Shown: positions 7,469-16,297, counted from the first letter of the stretch. The stretch: 32,140 nucleotides of DNA from Candidatus Sumerlaeota bacterium (GCA_007133495.1 SLMS01000011.1:1-32140); one strand, 5' to 3'. Translations and numbers: made by a program. The notes: generated by a model from the sequence alone, not told the origin.

Positions 7469-9820
7469 ATGCGCCTGACACCCCTTTCTCGCGAAGTCCG
7501 TAAGTTCCAGCGGGTTCCCCCCGAGGAGAAGTACCGGCGCGACGTGGGCCGCTGGCTGGTTCTGAGCGCCGTCTTCGCCCTCGTGCTGCTGCTGACCAGC
7601 CCCTTCTACTTCTACCGCCCCCCGGCGGCCGAGGAGGGCGAGCGCCTGCCCGAAGCCCCCGTCCGCGCCCAGATCACCTTCGAGCACGTGCTCCAGAGCT
7701 CCCTTGAACAGTGGGAGGAAGAGCGCGAGCAGCGCCACCGCCGCGTTTACCTGTACGACCCCGCCGTCCCCGGCGAGGTCCTCCGCCAGTTCGAAGAACT
7801 CCTCACCACCATCGACGCCTTGGAGGTCGAGGACGAGGACCCCGACGCCGTCGCCGCCTCCCTGCGCCGGCGCGACGCGCGCTTCGGCTTCCTCAGCGGC
7901 ACCGAGGCCGTCAACTTCGTCCGCGCCATGAAGGACCCCCGCCTCCAACAGAGTCTGCGCCTTGTCATCCGCGACGCCTACGAGGACCGCGCCGTGGCCG
8001 AACGCCTCATCTTCCTGCGTGCCCACCAGCAGGACGGCGTGGCCCACATCGTCGCCCCATCGGATGTCGCCATAACCCCCCGCGAACTCGTCGAGCGCGC
8101 CCTCCCCTTCCCCGTCGACTGGTACGAGTGGAACCCCGTCCTGCTTTCCCGCCTCACCGAGCAATTCGGCACCAGCACCCCGCCCGTCCAGGCCGAGCAG
8201 GCCGCCCGCATCCTCCTCACCGCCCTCCTCCAGCCCAACATCGTCTTCGACGAGGAACGCACCCGCGAAGCATGGGAAACCTACCCCCGCGGCGACCTCG
8301 CCACCGATTTCGAACAGGATCAGGTCCTCGTGGGAGAGGAGGCCCGCGTCAGGGAGCTGACCGGAGAGGAGGCGGACCTCCTCCAGGCCCACCGCGCCGC
8401 CGTCAACACACAGCACAACGTCCGCCTCGCCGGCCATGCCCTCTTCGTCCTCATCGTCTTTGTCATCCTGTCCTTCTACGTCCTCAAGTTCAGCCGCGAC
8501 TTTCAGTTCACCACCTACAACGTCGTCCTCATCTCCCTCCCCGTGCTGCTGGCCCTCATGCTCCAGGGGTTCATCCTCGTGCTCGCGGAGGGCATCACCG
8601 AAAAGGTCGGCTACCTGTTCCCCGCCGGGGCCATCGGCATGCTCGGCGTGCTGCTGCTGGACGTGCGCATGGCGCTGCTGCTCGTCACCTGGGGATGCCT
8701 GCTCTTCGGCCTGCAGGTGGACCTGGACTATCAGTACGTCATCGTGGGCCTGTTCGGCGGCTACACCGCCGTGGCCGCGATCTACAGCATCCGCCGGCGC
8801 TGGGAGGTCTTCCGCGCCAGTATCTTCATCGGCGCGGTGCAGGGGGCAGTCATCCTCGTCACCGCCTACATCCAGAACCCGACGCAAATCCCGCTCGACC
8901 TGGCCGCCATCGGCTTCGTCGGCGGCATCGCCAGCTTCCTCGTCCTGGCCGTCCTTCCCGTCTTCGAACGCTTCGGCATTATCACCGACATGCAGCTCCT
9001 CGAACTCACCGGCCTCCACCAGCCCCTGCTCCGCCACATCGAGGAGGTCGCCCCCGGCACCTGGCAGCACACGCTCAACGTGACCAAGCTCGCCGAGGCC
9101 GCCGCCACCGCCATCGGCGTCAATTACCTCCTCGTACGCGCCGGATGCTACTACCACGACATCGGAAAGACCCGGAAACCGGAGTACTTCACCGAAAACC
9201 AGATCACCGCAGAGGACAAGATGCGCCACGCGGAGCTGAAACCCCAGATGTCCACCCTCATCATCAAGAACCACGTGAAGGAAGGGGCCGAGATGGCCCG
9301 CCGCGCCGGCGTCCCCGAACGCATCATCGACTTCATCCGCCAGCACCACGGCACCAGCGTCATCAGCTACTTCTACCACAAGGCCCTCGAAGCCCAGGCA
9401 CGCGGCGAAAGCAAGGAACCCGTCCGCATCGAAGACTACCGCTATCCCGGCCCCAAACCACAAACCATCGAGGCCGCCATCGCCATGCTCGCCGACAGCG
9501 TCGAGGCCATCGCCACCGCCAAGCTCTCCGCACGCACCGTCCGCGAGGACGACATCCAGCAGATCGTCCGCACCACCATCTTCGAAAAGTTCAACGACGG
9601 GCAGTTCGACGAGTCCAACCTCACCCTGCGCGACCTCAACGTCATCCGCGAGGTCTTCGTCAAGGTCCTCAAGTCCCGCTTCCACACGCGCATCGACTAC
9701 CCGAAGAAGCCCTCGCTCAGCCGCGTGCAGCGCGAACGCCGCGACGCCGAGCGCCCACCGAGCACCTCCGGCGAGACGCGCAGGACTGAGGAAGAACGCC
9801 AGGCAGCCGCCTCCGGATGA
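7469..9820 (+). CDS. pgpH: 7TM-HD phosphohydrolase, YqfF/PgpH-type (putative c-di-AMP phosphodiesterase)
   Basis: 783 aa from ATG 7469; no strong ribosome site is visible. The order is: a cytoplasmic N-tail; a TM at about 24-44 (WLVLSAVFALVLLLTSPFYFY); a long extracytoplasmic acidic region to about residue 318 matching the 7TMR-HDED layout; a multi-TM block about 320-500 (HALFVLIVFVILSFYVLKF onward); then a cytoplasmic HD domain. HD metal ligands are visible: H534 (WQHTLNV), H563-D564 (YYHDIGKTRKPEYF), then IIKNHVKEG and IRQHHGTSVISYF, with the conserved LADSVEA near the end. Known PgpH proteins of this architecture hydrolyse c-di-AMP; that activity is inferred here. The usual partners phoH and ybeY are absent. 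Instead it overlaps the next gene by ATGA. The C-terminal tail (about 40 residues) is charged and probably disordered. Confidence 0.93.
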   Translation: MRLTPLSREVRKFQRVPPEEKYRRDVGRWLVLSAVFALVLLLTSPFYFYRPPAAEEGERLPEAPVRAQITFEHVLQSSLEQWEEEREQRHRRVYLYDPAVPGEVLRQFEELLTTIDALEVEDEDPDAVAASLRRRDARFGFLSGTEAVNFVRAMKDPRLQQSLRLVIRDAYEDRAVAERLIFLRAHQQDGVAHIVAPSDVAITPRELVERALPFPVDWYEWNPVLLSRLTEQFGTSTPPVQAEQAARILLTALLQPNIVFDEERTREAWETYPRGDLATDFEQDQVLVGEEARVRELTGEEADLLQAHRAAVNTQHNVRLAGHALFVLIVFVILSFYVLKFSRDFQFTTYNVVLISLPVLLALMLQGFILVLAEGITEKVGYLFPAGAIGMLGVLLLDVRMALLLVTWGCLLFGLQVDLDYQYVIVGLFGGYTAVAAIYSIRRRWEVFRASIFIGAVQGAVILVTAYIQNPTQIPLDLAAIGFVGGIASFLVLAVLPVFERFGIITDMQLLELTGLHQPLLRHIEEVAPGTWQHTLNVTKLAEAAATAIGVNYLLVRAGCYYHDIGKTRKPEYFTENQITAEDKMRHAELKPQMSTLIIKNHVKEGAEMARRAGVPERIIDFIRQHHGTSVISYFYHKALEAQARGESKEPVRIEDYRYPGPKPQTIEAAIAMLADSVEAIATAKLSARTVREDDIQQIVRTTIFEKFNDGQFDESNLTLRDLNVIREVFVKVLKSRFHTRIDYPKKPSLSRVQRERRDAERPPSTSGETRRTEEERQAAASG

Positions 9821-11733
9821 GAAAAGCCCTGCTCCTCCCCGGCCCCAAGTGGTACGCCCTGTTGGGCCTGGCGCTCTTCCTCCAGACCGTCCTGCTGGTG
9901 CGCTTCCCGCCCGACCTTTCCACCGGGCCCGCGAGTGCCGCCACCCTCACCGTCCTCAGCGAAGACATCGCCCGCAGCGCAGGAGAGGAGGACGGCGCCG
10001 CCCTCGGCGACTTCCGCCTGCACTCCCAGGGAGCATGGGCGCTCACCAGCGACCGCACCGCGGCCTCCCCCACGGACGCCGCCCAAGTGTTCCTCCTCCG
10101 AATCGAAACACCCCCCGGCCCGTGGAACGCCGCCGAGGTACGCATCGAGGATGAATCGGAACTCGTCTGGTCGGTCCGCGTGGCCCGCGACCACGAAAGC
10201 CAGCTCGCTCCCGCCGTCTCCGCCGGGGGCACGGCACGGTTCGAGGACGAGCATTTCCCCGGCGTGCAATTGCAGTCGGAGCAACCCTTGGAGATCGTCC
10301 TCCGTCCCGAGGCCACCGGCGAAACGGTCCCCCGCGTGCGCGAGATAACCGTCCGCCTCTCCGCCACCCCGGAGGACGCGCTCCAGCCCGGCTACCCCGG
10401 CGTCATGGTGGGCGGCTTCCTGCCGCTGGCACTGGCGTTTTTCCTCCGCTACATGGGAGGCAGGAAGCGCGACAACGCCATCCCCTTCGGCCTGCTGATC
10501 GGCGGGATAGGGGTGCTGCTGGTGGCCTTCCGCGAACCGCAGTGGCTCGAATACCTCTGGGCCGCCACGGCAGCGCTTTTCCTCGGGGCCGGCGCCAACA
10601 ACTCGGTCCACTCGGTTCTGAATCCGAAGAGCACCGACCCGGCCGACCTCAAACGGCGCAAGGCCCTGGCCGTCTGCGCGCTTATGGCCGGGCTGGTTTG
10701 CGTCGCGCTCTGGATGCGCTGGGAAACCTTCGAGGAGCAACGGGGCGCGCCGCCGGTGCTGCTCGAAGCGGCCTCGGTGGAGTGGGCTGAAAGCGGGGGG
10801 ATGCTACTCGGCCGGGCGGTGACCGGCGCCGCGCGGGCGCTCGGCGGCCAACTCGACGAGCCGGAGGGGCAAATGGCCCTCCGGCTGATGGCCTTCCCGC
10901 TCACGGTCCTGCTCGTCATCGCGTACTTCGCGGCGGGCAGGCTGCTGCTCGGCCGCAAGGGCGGGCTCTTGATGGCGGCAGTCGCGGCCGCAAGCCCCTT
11001 CACCGTGGAGAAGATGGGCATGGAGCCGGGACTGACGCAGCTCGGCCTGACGGGCATCCCGGCAATTATGCTGTGGTGGTGGTTTCTGCGGTACAGGTCC
11101 GGGTTCCTGCCGGCGTTGAATGAGCTGTATCAGGACAGAAGGCCGGACTATGCCAAGGCGCCCGGTATCCGGCTGGTTCTGCTGGCGATCCCTGCATTGC
11201 TTTTTGTGACCGGCTATCCTGCAATGCCGTACACGCTCGTCTTCATGACGTTCCTTTGCCTTCTGGCCTTGGGTCCCAAATGGATGGCAAGCATCTGCGC
11301 AATCTTCGGTACGGTGTTCTTGCTGACCATGCCGCCGGGGCTGATTGGCTCGGCTGAAGGTGCACTCGCGACCCTGCCACGGGCCGCCTTTGGCGAGCAG
11401 TGGGGATTGCTGCTACTTGCAACAGGATTGCTGGCCTACGCCAAACGGTTCCAGGATGCCTTGCTACGTAGCTGGGAGGGCGCCGCGCTGGTGCTCTTCA
11501 TCGCGTTCTATTTCATTGTGCATCTCACGCTCGTTGGGGATGCTGTGGCGGGCTTGGCCACCCTCTCCACCCAAGGTCAGGAGAGCGCCCGCCACCTGCT
11601 CCATGCGATGTTCTTCCCCTACCTGGCGCTTGGCTGGGCGGCGGGGACCCTGGCGCTGACAGACCTGCTGCGGCGCTACGCACGCCGGCAGCTCGACGCC
11701 GCCCGCCAGGCCGCCCAAAAAACGGATCAATAA
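9817..11733 (+). CDS. Polytopic membrane protein of unknown function, coupled to the HD phosphohydrolase gene
   Basis: 638 aa. The ATG overlaps the upstream TGA (ATGA), so translation is probably coupled. One N-terminal TM (about 11-29) is followed by about 160 residues of soluble, beta-rich sequence predicted outside the membrane. About 11-12 TM helices follow, starting near residue 193 (VMVGGFLPLALAFFLRYM) and ending at ALGWAAGTLALTDLL, then a basic tail. The layout of a membrane-anchored extracytoplasmic domain plus many helices is reminiscent of polytopic glycosyltransferases or wall-polymer enzymes. I see no diagnostic motif, so no function is assigned. The stretch about 11050-11560 uses visibly fewer C/G-ending codons than the rest of the gene and window. 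Confidence 0.85.
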   Translation: MRKALLLPGPKWYALLGLALFLQTVLLVRFPPDLSTGPASAATLTVLSEDIARSAGEEDGAALGDFRLHSQGAWALTSDRTAASPTDAAQVFLLRIETPPGPWNAAEVRIEDESELVWSVRVARDHESQLAPAVSAGGTARFEDEHFPGVQLQSEQPLEIVLRPEATGETVPRVREITVRLSATPEDALQPGYPGVMVGGFLPLALAFFLRYMGGRKRDNAIPFGLLIGGIGVLLVAFREPQWLEYLWAATAALFLGAGANNSVHSVLNPKSTDPADLKRRKALAVCALMAGLVCVALWMRWETFEEQRGAPPVLLEAASVEWAESGGMLLGRAVTGAARALGGQLDEPEGQMALRLMAFPLTVLLVIAYFAAGRLLLGRKGGLLMAAVAAASPFTVEKMGMEPGLTQLGLTGIPAIMLWWWFLRYRSGFLPALNELYQDRRPDYAKAPGIRLVLLAIPALLFVTGYPAMPYTLVFMTFLCLLALGPKWMASICAIFGTVFLLTMPPGLIGSAEGALATLPRAAFGEQWGLLLLATGLLAYAKRFQDALLRSWEGAALVLFIAFYFIVHLTLVGDAVAGLATLSTQGQESARHLLHAMFFPYLALGWAAGTLALTDLLRRYARRQLDAARQAAQKTDQ

Positions 11734-11820
11734 TTCCCTCCCCCGGCACCCCCCCGAGACCCCGGGTCCGGGTTTCCCACTATTCCTTCTCTCTTTTTCT
11801 CCAAAAGGACACAGGCAGGC

Positions 11821-11849
11821 TTGACGATGGGCCAGCAGGCTGCCTAACC
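11821..11849 (+). promoter_or_regulatory. Candidate sigma70-type promoter before the zinc-ribbon gene
   Basis: TTGACG is followed after 17-18 bases by CTAACC/TAACCT. The -35 is a 5/6 match and the -10 is weak. Transcription would start near 11857, which would leave the GTG at 11861 almost leaderless but give the ATG at 11912 a leader of about 55 bases. Confidence 0.35.
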
Positions 11850-11911
11850 TCGTTTTTGGAGTGCGTACACATACAGGCCTGCTCCGCGACATTGGCCCCG
11901 GGCATTCACTG

Positions 11912-12619
11912 ATGGCTATCAAGTCCGCCAAGGAAGAGTTCACCAAAGAGGACGTCATCGAAATCCTCCGGCGAAACGTGGCGCTCTATAAGGACGAGCG
12001 CGAATTCGTCGAGTACATCGTCGAGCTGGCCACCTACCTCATCGACCGGCACTACGGCGAGGAGCGCATCTCCTCCGAGGCCATGCCCCTCCCGCCCGGC
12101 ATGCGCGGCAGCAAGAAGCAGGAGTCCGCGCCCGCCCCCGGTGCCTCGGGCTCGCTCACCGGCAAGGACCTGCCCCCGCGCGTCTCCGACCTGCGCGGGC
12201 AAGCCCGCAGGACCGAATCCGGCTCCTTCCTCCCCCCCTCATTCGGCCCCGAGGAATCCAGGCCAAAGCATGACGAGGAGCCCGCCAGCCCGGCCCCGCC
12301 ATCGTCCGGGGAACAGCAACCCCAGGTCCCTGCCTCTCCCGAACCACAGTCCGACCCGCCCAGCGGCAGACTCCACTTCATCCGGGAGGAGCACCGCGAC
12401 CCCGCCGCAGAGGCCCACGAGGAACCACCCCCTCCCCCCTCCAACACCGGGGAAAGACGCAAGACCACCGTCAACGTCTCCCGTCTCGGCCGCGCCCGCG
12501 TCTATAAGGTGGTGCGCCCCTACAAGGTCTCCACCTCCGCGCAGGTACCCTGCCCCGTCTGCGGCGACAAGGTGCCGATGGGCGAACGCCAGTGCCCCTG
12601 CTGCGGGCACCTTCTGTAG
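11912..12619 (+). CDS. Small protein with helical N-domain, disordered linker and C-terminal zinc ribbon
   Basis: 235 aa from ATG 11912 (MAIKSAKEEFTKEDVIEILRR). The track's 252-aa frame starts at GTG 11861. I prefer the ATG because the first 17 residues look unstructured and the candidate promoter sits too close to the GTG, though neither start has a clear ribosome site. The N-terminal 55 residues are strongly helical and charged. About 120 residues of Pro/Ser/Glu-rich low complexity follow, then a basic segment (TTVNVSRLGRARVYKVVRPYKV). The C-terminal ribbon is CPVCGDKVPMGERQCPCCG (CxxC-x9-CxxC), likely binding one zinc. The family is not recognised. It may be an adaptor or nucleic-acid-binding protein. 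Confidence 0.8.
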   Translation: MAIKSAKEEFTKEDVIEILRRNVALYKDEREFVEYIVELATYLIDRHYGEERISSEAMPLPPGMRGSKKQESAPAPGASGSLTGKDLPPRVSDLRGQARRTESGSFLPPSFGPEESRPKHDEEPASPAPPSSGEQQPQVPASPEPQSDPPSGRLHFIREEHRDPAAEAHEEPPPPPSNTGERRKTTVNVSRLGRARVYKVVRPYKVSTSAQVPCPVCGDKVPMGERQCPCCGHLL

Positions 12620-12655
12620 CGGACAACCCCTTCCCGCCGGAATCCCGCAACGCAC

Positions 12656-12686
12656 AAAAAAACGGGGACAGGTTACCCCGTCCCCG
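12656..12686 (-). terminator. Intrinsic terminator of the DUF3352-like gene
   Basis: CGGGGAC and GTCCCCG form a perfect 7-bp stem around a 10-base loop. On the plus strand seven A residues lie just before it, so on the minus strand the hairpin is followed by TTTTTTT. It sits 30 bases after the minus-strand stop at 12716. On the plus strand no T-run follows it. Confidence 0.88.
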
Positions 12687-12715
12687 CTCGATTACGTTGA
12701 GCCTGCGGCCCGCGC

Positions 12716-14509
12716 TCAGTCCGCCGCCCGCAGCGTGCTGCGGAAACGGATCATGCGGTCGTGGAATTCACTGCTTCCGTAGCTGTCGCCGAAGTAGCGG
12801 GTGAAGACCTCGGGTTCGGGGATCATGGAGGCCTCGAAGCCGGGGAGGAACTCGTCCACAAGCCCCATGAGCAGGAAGCCCCTCACTTGTTCGACCGAGG
12901 TTTCCATCGCAGACTGGCCCGTGTAGGTGAAGACGTGGGTTCTCGCGCGGTCGGCATCGTCGAGCGCGAGGCGGAAGCCCGGGCTTTCCGAGAGCGGATC
13001 GGCGGCCTCACCCTTGAGGGTGCGGACTGCTTCGCGCATCTCGATGGCGTTGTTGGCGAAGACGATGGCCTGGTTGTTGAACGCAAGCTGCGGCTGGATC
13101 GGCCCGTCGTCCATCGGCATCTGGATATCGACGAAGGTGATGCCGTCCTCCTCGCGGTAGGAGAACATCTGACCCATGTCGGGGTCCTGCGCCAGGTTGT
13201 CCAGCAGCGTCTTGAGCGTGCGCACCACGTCATCACCATTCGCCAGCCCGAGGAAGAAGGCCTGGCTTTCCTGCGGCGCCGCCATACCCATCATGTCGTC
13301 AGGCAGTTGCTGGGCGAGTTCGGGGTCCAGAGGACGCGTGACGTAAACGTGCTCGCCGCGGATGTTGTTCAGAAGGTCGTTGATCGGGTCGACGCCGTAA
13401 GCGGCGAACTGGCCAAGGATCATCATCTCCACCATCGCGACGGCCTGCGGTTCCACGTCGCTGACGATGTCCATCACCGCACGGTAGAGCCGGCCGAGGT
13501 CGAGCGAGAAGCTGGTAACGGAGCTGGCGTCGGTCGAAACGTTCTGCACGAGGTCCATCGGGGTGGGCCCGGCGGCGTAGAGCGCCTCATGCAGGCCGCG
13601 GCGTTGCGGGCCGGTGAGGAGCAACACGTCGGTCTCGGTGCTCTCTGCCCCCGCCGTGCCGGTGAAGAGCAGCCCCTCTGCGTCGGCCAGGCCGCTGTTT
13701 TCCACCGCGCGGCGGGTCTGCGCATCCGTGCCGGGGCCGAGCAGCGTGTTGTTCAGGATCAGACCAAGATCAAGATAGGCGCTGTACCGGTTCGGCCCGC
13801 TGATGGCATCGGGACCAAGGCGCCGGATTTCCTCCCGCCCGCCGATGGCGCCGTCCAGCCGCGGGTTCTGCACCCGGTCGGCGGCCACGGCAAGCGGACC
13901 CTCGTCCTCCCGAAAGGTCAGGATCAGGTGTTCTTCGGCGAAGGCGTAGGTCGCGTGCCGCTCCTCGCCGTCCTCGCCCGTCCCGGAGATTCTGTAGCCC
14001 GAAAGGCCCGCAGCCTCGACGGACTCCCGGCGCACGTCCTGCCAGTCGAGGTTCTCCGGCAGGCCCTCAAGAAGCGTCTGGAAAAACTCCTTACCTTCCT
14101 CGTCCACTTCGACGATGAAGACTGGATCGGGCTCGGTGTCTGCATCAAGAGTACCGTCAGCAGGCGCCAGGATGTAAAAGGCGGCTCCACCGCTGAATGC
14201 CGATATCAGTTCTTCGAGGCTGACGTTGGCGTCCTCCTCCACGGCCTCGGCCAACTCTTCCATCTGTGAGTTGAACCATTGGCGTAGCGGAGCCACGTCC
14301 GCGTCGCCCCAGAACTGACCGTAGGGGCTCTGCTCGAAGCTTTGCTGCAGTGCGGGGAGGTCCTCCACCCACACGGCCACGAAAGCCGTATCCGGGATGA
14401 TGGGTCCGAAGTCCGTGGCGGCGGGGGCATGGGACGTGCCAAGGGCAAGCCCGGCCGCCGCCGCACCGGCGGTTATCGTACCGCCTGATATCCAACTGTT
14501 CCGGCGCAT
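12716..14509 (-). CDS. Exported DUF3352-like protein
   Basis: 597 aa. The start ATG 14509 has an excellent AGGAG six bases upstream. The N-terminus is a signal peptide with an RR pair (MRRNSWISGGTITAGAAAAG) and processing near SHAPAA. The mature protein opens with IIPDTAFVAVWVEDLPALQQ, then alternates acidic helices and beta strands, with repeats of the type GLANGDDVVRTLKTLLDNLA and AIVFANNAIEMREAVRTLKG. This is the layout of DUF3352-type exported proteins, which typically begin with a statement-like P.dt..v..v.d motif. Function is unknown for the family. It is monocistronic, with a terminator 30 bases downstream and a 193-base gap upstream. A 15-base hairpin (14532-14546) lies in its leader. 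The family call is by pattern and moderately sure; the gene itself is near certain. Confidence 0.88.
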   Translation of the reverse strand: MRRNSWISGGTITAGAAAAGLALGTSHAPAATDFGPIIPDTAFVAVWVEDLPALQQSFEQSPYGQFWGDADVAPLRQWFNSQMEELAEAVEEDANVSLEELISAFSGGAAFYILAPADGTLDADTEPDPVFIVEVDEEGKEFFQTLLEGLPENLDWQDVRRESVEAAGLSGYRISGTGEDGEERHATYAFAEEHLILTFREDEGPLAVAADRVQNPRLDGAIGGREEIRRLGPDAISGPNRYSAYLDLGLILNNTLLGPGTDAQTRRAVENSGLADAEGLLFTGTAGAESTETDVLLLTGPQRRGLHEALYAAGPTPMDLVQNVSTDASSVTSFSLDLGRLYRAVMDIVSDVEPQAVAMVEMMILGQFAAYGVDPINDLLNNIRGEHVYVTRPLDPELAQQLPDDMMGMAAPQESQAFFLGLANGDDVVRTLKTLLDNLAQDPDMGQMFSYREEDGITFVDIQMPMDDGPIQPQLAFNNQAIVFANNAIEMREAVRTLKGEAADPLSESPGFRLALDDADRARTHVFTYTGQSAMETSVEQVRGFLLMGLVDEFLPGFEASMIPEPEVFTRYFGDSYGSSEFHDRMIRFRSTLRAAD

Positions 14510-14531
14510 TGAATTCTCCTTCCATTCTTAT

Positions 14532-14546
14532 GCCGATATCTTCGGC
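14532..14546 (-). promoter_or_regulatory. Short leader hairpin upstream of the DUF3352-like gene
   Basis: GCCGA, a 5-base loop, TCGGC. It lies in the 5' leader about 15 bases before the AGGAG ribosome site. It is small and could be chance, but its position would let it affect ribosome access. Confidence 0.3.
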
Positions 14547-14702
14547 GTCATTGTGATCCGGCAAGCTCCACCGGCCTGTCCCGGGCTGGCCGTTCCCCAG
14601 CAAGGGCTCGGCCAAACGGACACGAACGCTGTTGGAACTGACTACCCGTCGGCAACAGGAGTTATTCAAAGAGAGGAGAAAGAATCGCGCCGCTGCCCGC
14701 AG

Positions 14703-14984
14703 TCAGTACGGAATGCCGCGCCGCGCAGCGGCCCGCCGGCGCGCCTGGTCGTAGGCTGCCTGGTATTCCCCGGTGCCCGGCGGCGGGAGTGTCCGCTGGC
14801 GGGAGAGCTGCTCACGGGCCTCCCGGTCGATCTCCTCCTCCAGCTTTTGGTCGAGATTCAGCACCCGGGCGGCCAGCGTCGCCAGGTCCGCCTTCCCGCG
14901 GCTGGCTTCCACAGCCCCCTTCGCCACGAGCCGCTCGGCGATCTCGCGGGCCAAATGCCGGATTCTGTTCTCGCTCAGCCTCAT
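14703..14984 (-). CDS. DUF507 family protein
   Basis: 93 aa, beginning MRLSENRIRHLAREIAERLV, which closely follows the DUF507 opening MRLxExRIxHLAxxI. The middle is helical (VLNLDQKLEEEIDREAREQL), and the end (PPGTGEYQAAYDQARRRAAARRG) matches the family's basic C-terminus. The length agrees with a single DUF507 unit. The family has no established function. Its ATG overlaps the glycosyltransferase stop (ATGA), so it is co-transcribed and probably translationally coupled. Confidence 0.82.
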   Translation of the reverse strand: MRLSENRIRHLAREIAERLVAKGAVEASRGKADLATLAARVLNLDQKLEEEIDREAREQLSRQRTLPPPGTGEYQAAYDQARRRAAARRGIPY

Positions 14985-16111
14985 GATCGCGCGCCCCGGA
15001 ATTCTTCGATCGCTTCCTGCCAGAGGGAAACCATCCGGGCGGTGTGGGCCTCAATCGTGAAGTGCCGGCGCACGTGTTCCCGGGCGGCCCGGCCCGCCGT
15101 GCGCAGCACCTCCGGGTCCGCCGCCAGCTCCACCAGCCGGCCCGCCAGCGCCTCCGCGTCGCCCTCCGGCACCAGCCAGCCCGTGCGGCCGTCCTCGATC
15201 AGCTCCGGGATGCCACCCACGCGCGAACCGATCGACGGCCGGCCCGCCGCCCCCGCCTCGATGATCGTCCGCCCAAAGCCCTCCTCTGAACTGATCAGCA
15301 GGTTCACCCCGATCGCATGGTACAGCCCGCCCACCTCGTCCTGAAACGGCAGCCAGATCGCCGCGCCGCGCAGGTCCTCCGCGGCCAGCCGCTCACGCAA
15401 CCTCTCCCCGTACGCCGTGGAGGACTTGTGCGCGTCCCCCGCCAGCAGCAACCGCACGTCCGCACCCCGCGAACGCGCAATTGCCACCGCCTCCGCCGCC
15501 ACGAGCTGGTTCTTCCGCTCCGCCGCCAACCCGAAAAGTCCGGCAACGAGCGGCACGGGATGCTCCCGCAGCCAGGCACCCACCTCGGGATGCGGCGGCC
15601 GGGGAATCTCCAGCCCCGCCACGTTCACCCCGTTGGGAATTGTGCGGGTCCGCTCCGCCGCCGGCGTCCCATCGAACAGGCTCCTCACCTGTTCCGACAC
15701 GCAGACGATCCGCCGGCACTCCGCCATCTTGTAGGTGTGGATTTGCCGCGACGTGATGCTCAGCCGGACATGGCCGCAGACCGGGGACTTCTTTCGCGCG
15801 GCGGATAAAGCTTGGGGAACAATGTGGAACTCGTTCGCATGAAGCACGTCCGGCCGGAAGCTCCCCACGATTCTCCACAGCTTCGGAATCTGACGGAAAA
15901 TTGCCGTCAGCCGCCCCCCCACCTTTCTCCACGCACCCTGTGGGACCACCTCCACGCCTACACCTAAGTCCCGTAATTCCAGTGCTATACCCGCATCCTG
16001 CGGACAGACCGCGAGCGGCTCCACGCCCTCAGGGAGATGGCTCGCCAGCTCCACCAGCGAGCGCCTTGCGCCCAAGGGGCGAACGGAGGGTGTCAAGAGC
16101 AGAACACGCAC
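14981..16111 (-). CDS. GT-B glycosyltransferase, GT4-like
   Basis: 376 aa from GTG 16111 (VRVLLLTPSVRPLGARRSLV), which has AAAGGA 13 bases upstream and opens directly at the first Rossmann strand. The track's GTG 16135 adds eight residues without a ribosome site. The N-terminal domain has DVLHANEFHIVPQAL and IVCVSEQVRSLF. The C-terminal domain has TIPNGVN, GLFGLAAERKNQ, LLLAGD and the catalytic SEEGFGRTIIEAGAAGRP (E-x7-E), then GGIPELIEDGRTGWLV. These are the hallmarks of retaining GT4 enzymes that transfer sugar from a nucleotide donor. The acceptor is unknown (lipid, polysaccharide or protein). It is read divergently from the dcw cluster with about 300 bases between, and is coupled to DUF507. 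Confidence 0.92.
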   Translation of the reverse strand: MRVLLLTPSVRPLGARRSLVELASHLPEGVEPLAVCPQDAGIALELRDLGVGVEVVPQGAWRKVGGRLTAIFRQIPKLWRIVGSFRPDVLHANEFHIVPQALSAARKKSPVCGHVRLSITSRQIHTYKMAECRRIVCVSEQVRSLFDGTPAAERTRTIPNGVNVAGLEIPRPPHPEVGAWLREHPVPLVAGLFGLAAERKNQLVAAEAVAIARSRGADVRLLLAGDAHKSSTAYGERLRERLAAEDLRGAAIWLPFQDEVGGLYHAIGVNLLISSEEGFGRTIIEAGAAGRPSIGSRVGGIPELIEDGRTGWLVPEGDAEALAGRLVELAADPEVLRTAGRAAREHVRRHFTIEAHTARMVSLWQEAIEEFRGARS

Positions 16112-16297
16112 GAAATTGGCAGAATCCTTTCCCACAGAATTCGAAAAAACCCAGAATGAATCCTAAACATAGTAAAATCAGTTGTTTACGTCCCTATAAG
16201 CTCCCTGTCTTGCCGGAACGGGGACTCGTTTTCCAGGGGCGATTTTTTGGCGAAACAGTACAACATACATCCAGAAGAACTCCACCTCGTGTCATAT

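Noticed and set aside
7301-9685. 794-aa minus-strand ORF
   Set aside because: It is antisense to the HD phosphohydrolase; its acidic Gly/Asp/Val-rich composition is what GC-rich codons give when read backwards.
7711-9789. 692-aa plus-strand Arg/Pro-rich ORF
   Set aside because: It is an out-of-frame shadow of the same HD gene, with no motifs.
11734-11830. Possible terminator after the membrane protein gene
   Set aside because: A near-palindromic GACCCCGGGTC and a pyrimidine-rich tract are present, but no clean stem with adjacent T-run can be drawn.
16160-16200. TACTAT as a -10 for the glycosyltransferase on the minus strand
   Set aside because: The hexamer is good, but no -35 lies at 16-18 bases, so I did not annotate it.
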